From Symsagittifera roscoffensis (lineage: Eukaryota; Xenacoelomorpha; Acoela; Convolutidae), in NCBI RefSeq assembly GCF_963678635.1, contig NC_087071.1:11671088-11735087 (forward strand): DNA of 64,000 bases, read 5' to 3'. Made by a program: the position numbers and the translations under genes. The notes beneath the pieces are model-generated. The model was given only the letters and a program-made list of their open reading frames with translations. It ran no database searches and had not been told where the DNA came from. This document shows, piece by piece, positions 22,159 to 32,700 of the stretch. The first letter of the stretch is position 1. Each line of letters begins with the position of its first letter.

Positions 22159-25100
22159 ATGGGCCCAAAGATAACAAAAGGGAACTTTTCAGTTAGCATG
22201 GTCAGCACGAGGAGTAGTACTGAGAACAAGACGAAAGAAGGTGCTAAAGACAAACAGGCGGAGCCTACAATTGAAATCGATCTAGAGACACCAGACCAAA
22301 GCGTAGATGAAGTGGAGAAGAAGACAACGGAATCCACACCGATGCCCCATATGGAAGATCAAAATCCATAAACCATGGAGATTTCGCCGATAGACGCCTT
22401 GGAAGACACAACAGGCAACACCCAAGAAACGGTGAAAAACGACTCTCAAGTAAAGAAGACATCTTTTACAGAAAAGTTGGCGATGATGGTCGGAATGAAA
22501 TCGAGAGACAACACGGCTGAAGAACCAAAAACTGAAAGAGCACGAACATTTGGGACAGTGAGCACGAAGACGACAGAAGCCAACCTAAAAGAAGAGCAAG
22601 CCAGAAAAGAAGCTACAGCCGAAAACAGGACAACGGCTGACCATGAAATAGCTACTCTTGAGCTTGGCGACTTGATGATAAAACTAAATCAGATCGACAG
22701 AAAACTAAAGCACAGTGAGGAGGATAGAGAAGTAAAAAGAAAAGAATTAAGATACAACAAGCACGAGTATCTGGATAGTTACTTTAACCTGGCCAAGGCG
22801 ACAGAGGAGAGACTCCAGCAGATGTCAGACAAGGTAGATGCCACTAATGAAGAACGAGACAAGAACATCAAAAAAGATATGCAACAATTGAAAAACCGAT
22901 ATGATGATGTCAACAGCCAATTAGGGAGCCTGGAAACAAGAATGGACACAATGAGCAGGAATCAGGCCGAAAGTTCATGTGCAATACAGGCGAAATTGGA
23001 TGCAACCTTGAGAAATTTTACCTCACAAGAAAGACCGGCAGCGTATCGCACGCAAGGCAACAGAGTTGACTTTGTGGAACCACAAAGGAACAAACGGCAA
23101 TCGACACCGTTGCCTTTAACCCGGGATGCGGTGAGTATAGCACCAACAGCTGCTAAGACAATTATGAAAAATGGAACATCAAATACAACGAGTGGTCTGA
23201 GGGACTCAACAGCTAACAGCAACGCAGGTCCGGATGCCATGACGTGGGCAAGCACTTGGGAGATGCTGAATAGGACTCTAGAGGCCTTCGCCACAAGGAA
23301 CACTGACTCGAGCGATAGAAGAGAGGGAAAATCAAGAAAAACTTTCAAGAAGCCGAAAGAATTCAAAGACGACTCCGATGGATGCATTGACACTTGGGTG
23401 GAAGTGATGAGATTACATCTAGAACAAGATAACTTGAATGATGAAAGACAAGCATGCACAGCCATACTCAGCAACTTAGAAGGCACGGCTTTAAAATGCG
23501 TGGTTGCAAACAAAGAAGAAGAACGCGATACCGCGGACAAAATCTTCGAAATATTGTTGAATCGATTCGGGTCAGGCATGAAGGGTCACCAAGCGATGAT
23601 GTGATTCGAAAAGAGAAGGCAGAGGGACGATGAATCAATTGATCGGTTCCTAGATGACCTTGAGAGCTTGAGAAGAAGAAGTGACCCTGAAGAGTCGACA
23701 AACAGAAGAAACTTTAGCATCGCCTCGAAGTTCATTGATGGGGTAAAGAGTGATGACTTAAGAACAATGTTAGCAACATACTACACATTGTCGAAAGACA
23801 GCGCACCGACCCCAGAAGAGATGAGACAGAAGTCAAGAGAATACATGCTGATGAAACCCAAGAAATACTCATATTCAGATAACAGAAACACGCAAGGGGG
23901 AAGCCAACCTCAAAGGTCGTCATGGTACAAGCCTAGAGATGACATGGACAAACGCAGATCATGCGCGAACTGCGGGTCGGCGGATCACCACTGCACAACT
24001 TACAAACAAGGCATGAAGAGTCTAGGATACGCACCGGATGAGGAAGACATGAGCCAGATGGAGGAACACGAGTACTATAGTGGCTTAATCATCAAGATAG
24101 GCGCGAGATGCTCCTTCTGTAACCAAGAAGGGCACTTCAGAATGGATTTTCCCTCGTTCTGAGAAGCGGTCAAGGACCAGAGTCACCCCAAACATAAGTT
24201 GGCATTAGCAGCGGTGCAGAATCAGCGGAATAGACAAAACGAGTTTGAAACGAGAAACTTAGGAGCACCGAGCACAAAACTGCCAACGAAAACAGTGAAA
24301 GCTGTAACACATGTCAATGGCGCAGTAGAAGCCATAGCCGGGAACTCTCTGGAGATAAATTACGAGAAAGCGGCGACGGAAGCAATCAACAAAGTGAAAC
24401 AGGATCTGGCAGCGAAAGAAATAGAACAACGATTGAAGCAGGAGATCAAAAGACAGAATTTCAACGAAGCATTAGCTGGAATGAAGCCAACACCAGAGGC
24501 TGTATCGGGGTCGACAAAGAGTAGAAATTGTAACACTGTAAAAATGCTGACGGGAAAGCCATTCGGCATATCGAAAGTCGGGGCTACAATAATGTCGATA
24601 ATCACAGAGGTAACCAGAAACTTGAGCGAACCGAGCGACCAGACAATAATGCACGTTGAAGTGTACGCTGACTACTTGAGTGGTATAAGTCCACAAACGA
24701 CTTCTAGAGCAGTACGAGGGCTACTCACAAGAGGGGGTAGCAAGTCAGTCCGGATTGACAACAGGTATACAGAAGCTTATGGTCCACATGAGGTAATGCT
24801 AAATATAGATGGAATCAACATCTATACCAAAACAATGATAAAATGTGATGAAGACCTAATTTGGCAAATCTACGTGGGAAATGAAGAGTTGAAAGTGAGA
24901 TCGATTGGACACTGCGCCATGCTTGAAGAAGATGCGATGCACATCGGGACAGAGGCAGATGTGACAGGGCACGTGCTAGACATAAGTGGCAAAAAGACTC
25001 ACTTACGTGGGTTACTTGATACGGGAGCAGTCTTGAGTGTCATACCAATCGAAACCTGGGAACAAATGGGCTTCAACAAAGATGATTTGATAGACTCGAG

Positions 25101-28100
25101 AATACGGTTGTCAGCTGCAAACAAAGGGGCCCTGCGGGTGTTGGGCAGAACGCCGATAATAGCCCTCAATCTGGGGGAATGTAACCTGTGGATGAGCTTT
25201 CGTGTGGTAGAAAACCTAGATGAGTCTGACCAATTTATTTTAGGCAGAGACTTCATCAGGAACTTTGATGTAGCGATTGATCTAAACAACGCAATGTTCA
25301 GGATACGGAACCCGGATAGGAGGTACGCAATCAAACCGGTAAATTTAATAATGGCAAACGAAACCAAAGCACCGGTATTCTTGAGTAGGAGGGTGAGGCT
25401 AAATGCGAATGAAGCGGCAATCGTAAGCTTGAGGATGAAAAATTACAATGAACTAAGTGACAACAAGCAAGTGTGTGTAGTTCCAAATCCTAATAGTCAG
25501 AGTGCTGCTGTTTTAGGAAGATCCTTCTCGATAACGAAGAGCGGCCTCTGCGTCAGTGTTTTGTTGAATACTCTTGATATACCGATCACGATACAGAGAG
25601 GGAGGAAACTGGGATATGCTTTACCGGTTAAAACCCGATGTGAAATGACTGAGAACTCAAAACAAAATGAAGTTGTTGATTGTCCCAATCATAGGGACAA
25701 AATTTGTATCTTGAGACGATTACAGAAAATAAAAGGTTCTTCAGGTCTTGTTAAATCACTTAAGTCAGAGACGGACGATGGGCTGTCGAGCTGTTCGAAC
25801 TTTCCAGAGCGGCCCACACTAGATGAAATGCAAACTGATAAACCGGTTCTGCCGGAGATTGAACACTTGAGGGGCAAACTGACAGATGAACAGCTCGAAG
25901 CCATCAAGGACGTACTAGAGCGGAACCAAGAGGTTTTTTCGAGGCATAAAGCGGATATCGGGTGTTGTAATTTCGTTGAGCATGAAATAGAACTTGAGGA
26001 GAATGCGGTACCGCCAGGAAGGGCGCGAGGCGCATGACCCCACATAAATCGGATGCGTGTAGAAAAGAGATCGAAACGTTACTAGAGTATGACATGATAG
26101 AACCATCCAAATCACCGTGGGCGTGTGGAGTAGTGATGGCCAAAAAGAAAGGCGACCAGTTGAGGTTTTGTTGTGACTTTCGATACCTGAACTCCGTCAC
26201 GGTGAAGGATGCCTATCCCATACCTAGGATTGATGAGAGCCTCTCGAAGTTAGGTGATGCAAAATTTTTTACGACTCTTGATTTAGGCTCGGCCTTTTGG
26301 CAGGTACCACTAAGGAAGCAGGACAGGGACAAGACAGGGTTTGCCTGCGAGTTGGGTCTGTTTCAATGGAAACGGATGCCGTTTGGACTTTGCAATGCCA
26401 CAGCCACGTTTCAGCGGTTGATGGCACACGCGCTGATGAGCGTGACGAAGAAGTATGGCAATCTGGTAATGTGCTACGTGGTTGACGTGGTAATAGCGAC
26501 GCCCACACTGGAAGACAACATTGAGAGACTTGATGAGGTGTTTGCATGCATGAAAAGGTCGGGGCTAAAGTGTAAACCATCAAAGTGCGAGATACTCAAG
26601 GACTCAATAAATTACTTGGGCAGGATGGTAGACAAGCACGGCATCAGACCTGATCCGGACGCCGTGGAAGCAGTCCTAACTTGGAAATCACCGAAGACGG
26701 AACACCAGTTGATGAGCTTCCTGGGTTTCGCTAACTATTATAGAGAGTTCATCAAAGGCTATGCGGACAAGGTATACCCGATGCAACAATTAATGAGACA
26801 CAAGGGCAAGAAGTTCACGTGGAACAACGCAGCAGAAGAGTCATTCCAGAGAATAAAGAAAGAGCTATGTGAGGCACCAGTACTAGGTATGCCGACTGAG
26901 AAAGGGATGTACGTGCTGGACAAGGATGCGTCGGTAGTTGCGATTTCTGGAATTCTCCATCAGGAACAAGAGTGGAATGGGAAGACAGTCTTGAGACCAA
27001 TAGCGTACGGGACCAAAGTCCTAAGTGACACAGAAATGATGTACGGAGCACCGAAAGCAGAGTTGTTTGCGGTGGTTACCTTTGTCGAGAAATACAGGGC
27101 ATACCTAGGCAGTGAGCCATTCAAGTTGCGAGTCGACAACCGGGCACTAAGCTGGCTGAAAACGTACTCAATGGACCAAAGTTACATTGGGAGGTGGATA
27201 GTTCGCCTGGACGGATACAACAAGATAATTGAGCATAGAACACGAGATAAACATCAAAACGCCGACTGCTTGAGTAAGAAGACGGAGTTCTAAGAGAGAC
27301 AAGAACAAAGAGAGGCAGACAGACCTGAAATCAAAGATGGCTTCTCCTTCATGGACGAGGAAACGTACGACAGTCTTCCACTCACGAGATGGCTGGACAA
27401 ATCAGGCAAACCGATTGAAGATCATCCCGAATTACCTAAAGAACCTCCAGAAAAGACCATCTTGAAGAAGAGCAGAAGGATTCCGATAGAGGTAATACTC
27501 AAGTCGAAGATCGTGAGGGAGACGCTCAAGGCAAAAGGCTATGATCTTAACCAGGTAGAAGCGGGAGCTGCACAGATAGATGATGACTTAATGAGGTTGC
27601 TCGAGAAACTATCAGATGATAAGCCCGTGATCCAAGAGAAGGGTCAAGAGGAACCGGAAGTCACTATACTTCAGAGAAAAGAAACAAAAGAAACAGTGAA
27701 CAATACTGACTCCTCAAGAGGAAGCGTCACTGATAGCAAAGACGTCGTGCGGTCACTAGTTGACAAAATCCCTGAAAGCATTCTGGAGCAGACCAAGGTT
27801 AGGAAAAAGAAAGTGGCGTTCAAAGAAGAAGCTGAACACCTGGGACTAGGTCAAGAGTCCGGGGAGTGGTCCATGTTCACGGAAGAAGAAGAAACCGGAG
27901 AAAGAAAATTGTCCGGGGAGCGTGAAGAATGGGATGAAGACTCGGATGAGAGCAGCGAAAACCAAGACATCCTGTGCATGATATTGGCGGAAGAGAAGAT
28001 AAGGCACCACGACAGGGAATTACAGACGGATCCATCTTCAGGAACGTATAATCTGGACATACAAGAGATACGAGGTGGTGAAGAACTTGAGAAAATTGCG

Positions 28101-28167
28101 GTTTCGAGGAAGCCATTCAGGGAACTATCATGCAACTCAAACGTCAGAACGAATCTGGTGCCAGAAG
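22159..28167 (+). pseudogene. gag-pol: Element III ORF1 (gag-pol), left part
   Basis: Plus-strand polyprotein from gag to the acidic spacer, split by the insertion of element I at 28168. The start is probably 22159 or 22198, since the frame is continuous with the later gag except for a TAA at 22369. In order it holds a gag coiled coil (22700-22930), a capsid-like domain (23270-23760), zinc knuckles (23960-24000, 24110-24150), protease LLDTGAVLSVIP (about 25010), RT (26090-26700) and RNase H (26910-27290). Stops occur at 23602, 24160 and 27291, with a one-base shift near 26015. The RT active site reads YVVD in place of YVDD, so a catalytic aspartate is lost as well. The spacer contains two LSGE-type motifs encoded by GTCCGGGGAG. 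Confidence 0.92.
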
Positions 28168-28444
28168 TGTAACATTCGCCCAAATATCACACAGCGACGG
28201 AGCGTAGAAAAAGTACCTATCAACGACTGGCAGGCGTCAGTTACCTTAATTCTACTCGTTTTTCACCGTCTCGACCTTGCCAGTTGATTTTCTGGTCTGT
28301 CTAGGGCAAAGTAAAAAGTTACTATTTTTAGGCCATCAGTCAAACGACTTTTGATCAGCTTTCGTTTGCATGCGAACACAACCACATAGCTGAGTCTCGG
28401 ATCCTCAGACTACGTGATTGTCATTAAAAACACGGCTGGAACAA

Positions 28445-28458
28445 CCTATTTTTATATG
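28445..28458 (-). promoter_or_regulatory. TATA-like promoter box in LTR
   Basis: The sense strand reads CATATAAAAATAGG, about 25 nt after the conserved ATCCAT/ATGGAT palindrome. Elements II and III have ATTAAATAG and TAATAAAA in the matching place. Inferred to be the Pol II promoter of the element. Confidence 0.5.
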
Positions 28459-28662
28459 TTTTTGTGTGACAGTTTTATATTAAATCCATTGGAGATGGAT
28501 TGACCTTTTCCTTTCTCTATCTACTCATACTCTGAAATATCAAATAATATCGGTGTTTAATTAATATCTAGGACATTCCAGCAACTGTTATAGCTAGTTT
28601 ACACAGTCCCTTCACATATAACAGTCTCTGGGGGACCAAGCCTCCGCTCCCGTGATTTTCTT

Positions 28663-28681
28663 GAGATAACACTCTTATCTC
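28663..28681 (-). ncRNA. LTR hairpin 1, element I
   Basis: GAGATAA pairs with TTATCTC over 7 bp around CACTC. It is the counterpart of 12513-12530. Confidence 0.5.
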
Positions 28682-28768
28682 CTATATTTCGTGTCCCGGG
28701 AGGGTTCCGTGGTATTTCTCTTCCCCCCACCGAAGCCTCCGTCTCCACAAATATCTGTCACTAAGGTC

Positions 28769-28795
28769 CTTATCGTGTGTTATTGCCACGATAAG
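28769..28795 (-). ncRNA. LTR hairpin 2, element I
   Basis: CTTATCGTG pairs with CACGATAAG, a perfect 9 bp stem with a 9-base loop. The same hairpin is in the LTRs at 52333-52359 and 63396-63422. Confidence 0.7.
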
Positions 28796-29054
28796 AGGCT
28801 CCGTAATTTTCTCGTCTCGGATACAACCGTTCGTTACAAAATATGGGCGTCGTTCTGATTTTTCTCTATTTTATTCAAAATGGCCGTCTTTTTTCTATTT
28901 CTCAGAAATGTTCTCCTTCAAATCGAAATTTTAAAATTAAAAATTCCAGAACATTCTGACCCTCCGTCGCAACACTTTTTTGTTCGTAAGGCCTTTAGTC
29001 ACTTTTATTTCCGTCGCGGGAAGGTTATACTGTGTCATCCGGCGGAATGGCACA

Positions 29055-29785
29055 TACTCCCCGGACAAGTCTCCATCAATGTCCCTATTGATCGCACAAC
29101 ACCGGGTCATCGTCAAGTAGGTATCCAGTTTTCTGTAACCAATCTTACAAATCGCATTAGAAAATGAAATTTATCTACTCCACTTCAACTCACTACGTGT
29201 TCACAAATGGCATCGTACTACATCTCACTGCCTTTCAACATTTTCACAAAATTTGCACCATGAGGAGTGTCCTAGATAAAATTTCTTTTCTGACTACTTG
29301 CGTCGTCTTGTTATAAAACTTCTTTTCGCTCTTTGTGATTAAAAAGTGGGACGTGGCACGGCCACGCACCCGTTAAAATTAACTTAACTTCACTCACCAA
29401 GTATAATTAGTCATTTATGCGGTCCTTTCAATATTAAAACTAAGAAACTCTGTGGCTAGGAAAGTTATTGAGTTACCCACCCTTCTCGAGCGAATTTACT
29501 CAAACTTACCATGTCGCCACACAGTGAATTCGTGTCTTACACAGGTTAAAAACTTCAGTCGTGAATAAATAGGTAAATATACTCACCTATGTTCCTTATA
29601 TACATACATAGATAGTAGTAACTAAAATCAACAATTTCAACAATTTTCAAAGTTTGGTCTGACCAAACTAAATCAAAACAAAAAGTTTCACAAGTTCAAT
29701 AATCAAAACTTGGTTGATTTGTTCAAGTTTTTACACACAAAGACAATCAAGTTTTTTCTCCTTCTCTTCTCTTCCTCCGTCATCT
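29055..29785 (-). other. Element I 3' untranslated region with polypurine tract
   Basis: Between the ORF2 stop and the 3' LTR. In the sense direction it ends CTTGTCCGGGGAGTA next to the LTR, the expected place of the polypurine tract that primes plus-strand synthesis. The 50 bp next to the LTR resemble the coding sequence at 39711-39760. A CGTGGC/GCCACG hairpin lies near 29350. The rest is AT-rich with no gene. The first 320 bp are repeated, apparently without change, at 63681-64000. Confidence 0.75.
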
Positions 29786-32700
29786 TCATTCCATCATTTC
29801 TCCATCCTGATGTTCAGCGTCACTGTCTTCCAGAACTTTCTCTAACATGTCCAGAGAGTTGCGGGCCGTGCCCCAACCCTCCTGCTCCAACAGCCTCGGC
29901 TTGCAACAAGGTAGTAAGTCCACATTCACCTTCTGCTCCCGGTTCCTGCAAAAGCTGTTGTGAAGACACAGGCTCACGTTTCGTTCTAGGTCAGCTCTTA
30001 AGACCTCTTTCTTTTCATCTTCAGTAACACAAGGCGCTCCAGCTACTCGCTTCACCGCAGTGGTGACCGCGTTTCTATGCGTCAGGAAAGCTCTCTTATA
30101 GGCTCCTGGTCCTATGTCTAGCTGGAAAGATTGATAGGCTTCCGTGTTCCTTGACATGTGACGCTTCGCGCGTTCATACATCCAAGATGTCATCACTGCA
30201 CGGAACCAAGGCATCAATCTTTGCCTTGACCATATTCTTTCAATGGCTTTAGGTATTCTCAGAACCTTGCAGGTGGTTCTGAAAAGATCCAATTCACTAC
30301 TCATTTTCACGTTGCTCAGCTGTTCAGGAGTCGGCACGGCCGTCTCCTGCTCATTTGTGTCCGCATAAGCCTCCAACCACCTCACTGCTAGCATGGCGCT
30401 AACCACCACGATTGACACTGGTTGATTCTGATCGGGCAACCCCGTGGAGTACAACTCCTCCACGTCCCAAATTAGGATCAGGTTCCCACGTTTGGGGTAC
30501 CACAACGTCTGCGCTAAGCAGTGGCAAGGATACTCCCCGTGGGTTCTCACTATGTTCCTTCGGGTCCGATACCCTGAGGCTCCCAGCAACGGTTCCACTT
30601 CCATCAGGATTCTATGTAGATCGTCTTTCTCTTCTATGGTGGGGAATTCAGTGGGTAACGCTCCACTCGCTTTCTGCTTCTGGAACTCACTCACGTTGCC
30701 TTCGTTCAGCATCATGAACTCTTCACCCACAACGTCTTGCAACTCGCCTTCGGATCTCTTCGGGACTGCCCGAAAGATCTTTGCCAACAAGTCATATGAC
30801 CTCTCTGACATTCTGGCCAACCTCACGCATTTTGGCACAGAGAAAAGCTGGTCAACCAACACCTGTTGCGTCCTCGCATCCATCACCACCATGTGCGTAG
30901 GATACTTGCTATTGCAGTATGGCGCAGAGCTTGAACCCACCATATATTTTGAACCAGTAGGTCTGTGATAGGCTTCACTATCCCTCAGATTCATTTCATT
31001 CTCTAGGGCTTCTCGCCAGCCTCCAATCTTTTGCTCTGTCTGTAATGCTCCAGGGAATATCTCCACGCTGAGGGACGCCACTAGCTCATGGGCACGCTCC
31101 AAGCGCTCGAGCGATTCTATCGAACTCGTCATGCTACAAAATCCCAAGGCTGTGATCAGGTTTACGTCCGTCACCCCATGGCAGTCTGCGACCAATTCCA
31201 TGGCACTCTTATCTGACATGCTTAATCTTCCATACAATCGTGCCAGTTGTCGATGCTGCTCGCTCAGCGTAATCAGGCAGTGTCCCACGTTACAAACATG
31301 TCCTTCCATCCCACTGTGTTGAGCCAAGCATATGCCTCGCTCCAACCAATCACTCGACGTACCTTCCTCGGACAGCTCCGTGGACGGGTTGCTCTTCTTC
31401 TTCATCAATCTCATGCTTAGCAGGTGATGTATCATGGCCAGATCATGTAAACTCGCATCATCATCCCTTTCCAATATGACATCCGCGGTCATGTCCCAGA
31501 TTAAGCCTGCGTTAGGATGGGGACACCAGGAAGGCTTCATGAGTTCCCACATCACCACTAGACTGGTTTTCAAGGGACCGTCCCAAGAACCACAATCAAA
31601 ACTCACTTGCCCTTTTAGCTCGGGAATCGAGGGTTCGACTACTCGTTCCTCCAAAATAATTCCCAGCTTGGGTTGTTCCACCATCAGCATTCCGATCTCC
31701 TTAATTCGTTCAACCCAGAAGTTGAGCACTGTGACCTGCTCGTAGTCGAAGTATGCTTCCCTGGCTTCTTCGTTCACGAAGGGATTATACGCCATCCCTG
31801 GTATGCCAGACACGTATTGGAACGACTTCAGTCTCCCTAGGGTTGCAAACTCTTTTTGTCCTCTGACCGCTTCAATCAAGTCTCGACTCACTTTCAATTC
31901 TTTGTTGGAGTATCTTCTCACTTCTTCCAACTTGCGATAGCTTTCCATATCATTCGACTCCTTGTTTGGCACGGTCAATGGCATGTCCTGATATAGCTCT
32001 AGGAGAGCCCTAAGGAAGTACCTTTCGCAATCAACTCCCTCTTGCCGAATGATCTTTACACATTCTCCCAACACAGGAGTGGGGATGCGATCCACCACAA
32101 ACCTGACAAAGCAAAGGGCATCCTTCCGTTTAGCCCATGCTATCGCTGAATCGTCTTTTGAGATCAATGTCCGTAAAGCTTCCATCAATTCTAGCTCCTG
32201 TTCTCGTGATTTCGAGTCCTTGCTGGCTTCATACTCCGCCCTTTTGATGCCCATCAAGCACCAAGCCAGTCGTACTTGCAGATCAGTTCTCACGCAAGGA
32301 TGAGCCAGGTATGCTGCCACAGTAGCAGGTGCATTCATCGTCTCATCGAAGTATTTCTGGAGGGCCGCCCTCCAAGAAATTTCTAGCAGTTTTTCCAATC
32401 CAATTTCGTTCGCTTCTGATGACATTACTGTGCCATACTCCCTTCGATTGAAGTTAGAGTTCTCCGTAAGCCCTTTCAAGTATTCTTGCATGGCTGGCTT
32501 CTCGTTCCAAGCCATCAGGTGCCCTCTCGCGGAGTTCCTCGCTTTCAACATTTCCACATAACCCCCTGCCGGATCCCCCATGTGGACCGATTCCGGCACG
32601 GTTATTCGACTGTACTCGACCACGTCGAGTTGTCCTTCCAGTTTCAACTTGGCCATGTTGATTCGCGAGGGCCTGTAATCTTCAAGTCCTCCAGATCCAC

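Larger units (their letters stand above)
28168..29054 (-). repeat. 3' LTR of element I
   Basis: 887 bp, from TGTAACATTC to AATGGCACA on the plus strand. Sense-strand features are a TATA-like box (CATATAAAAATAGG, plus 28445-28458), a palindrome ATCCAT/ATGGAT at 28484-28500, and two hairpins. Short open frames in it are not genes. It carries two changes absent from the LTRs at 51732 and 62795, which agree with each other. Confidence 0.97.

Noticed and set aside
23602-24162. Possible alternative genetic code or TGA recoding in element III
   Set aside because: Only one of the two TGA codons replaces Trp; the other replaces Lys. TAA and TAG stops occur as well, and the intact element I uses no in-frame TGA.
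28880-29167. A 95-codon plus-strand frame repeated at 63506-63793 and partly at 52443
   Set aside because: It lies in LTR and 3' untranslated sequence on the antisense strand. Its repetition comes from the LTR copies, and at 52443 it merely runs into the element III frame.
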